5,818 nt of DNA from an uncultured Ignavibacteria bacterium. GTDB taxonomy: Bacteria > Bacteroidota > Ignavibacteria > Ignavibacteriales > Ignavibacteriaceae. This document shows positions 5,763 to 5,818 of this stretch, piece by piece (positions within the stretch are counted from its first letter, which is position 1; every line of letters begins with the position of its first letter). The position numbers and the translations under genes are program-made. The notes below the pieces were generated by a model. It had not been told where the DNA came from, searched no databases, and worked only from the letters and a program-made list of their open reading frames with translations. The DNA lies in assembly GCA_937996765.1 (NCBI GenBank), contig CALKUG010000221.1, positions 1-5,818 on the forward strand, written 5' to 3'.

Positions 5763-5818
5763 TATTGGTTCTAAATTTTTAGGGAATAAAAAAACACACA
5801 AAACACCACTAAATCAAA

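Overview
The window reads as ordinary chromosome from an AT-rich member of the Bacteroidota/Chlorobiota/Ignavibacteria (FCB) group. That placement is inferred from protein style: the methyltransferase, the VWA protein and the 'INELPDL' AAA+ protein resemble families I associate with that group. Leaders are also mixed, some with a Shine-Dalgarno sequence and some A/T-rich without one. No insertion sequence, CRISPR array, tRNA, rRNA or phage signature is visible.

Layout, left to right. (1) Minus strand, 1-1030: the N-terminal end of a phosphoheptose-isomerase-like gene (gmhA, running off the left edge), preceded in transcription order by trmO, a tRNA t6A37 methyltransferase. (2) Plus strand, 1116-2184: a two-gene unit divergent from trmO, with a small CoA-binding Rossmann protein followed 10 nt later by a membrane-anchored TPR protein. 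It is closed by a convincing intrinsic terminator at 2212-2248. (3) Plus strand, 2284-3096: a stand-alone class I SAM-dependent methyltransferase with a C-terminal membrane segment. (4) Minus strand, 5738-3132: a tightly coupled two-gene operon of a VWA-domain protein followed, with no intergenic base (TAA then ATG), by a MoxR/magnesium-chelatase-like AAA+ ATPase. This operon converges on the methyltransferase gene. A perfect 10-bp inverted repeat at 3120-3144 lies at the junction and overlaps the ATPase's terminal Glu codons and stop.

The most interesting unit is the VWA/AAA+ pair. The VWA protein has an intact MIDAS metal site. The AAA+ protein has a good Walker A but Asn in place of the Walker B Asp. 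By family knowledge such pairs act as ATP-driven remodelling or metal-insertion chaperones, but nothing in this window identifies the client. I do not see a clear new multi-gene system. The remaining genes look like housekeeping or accessory functions.
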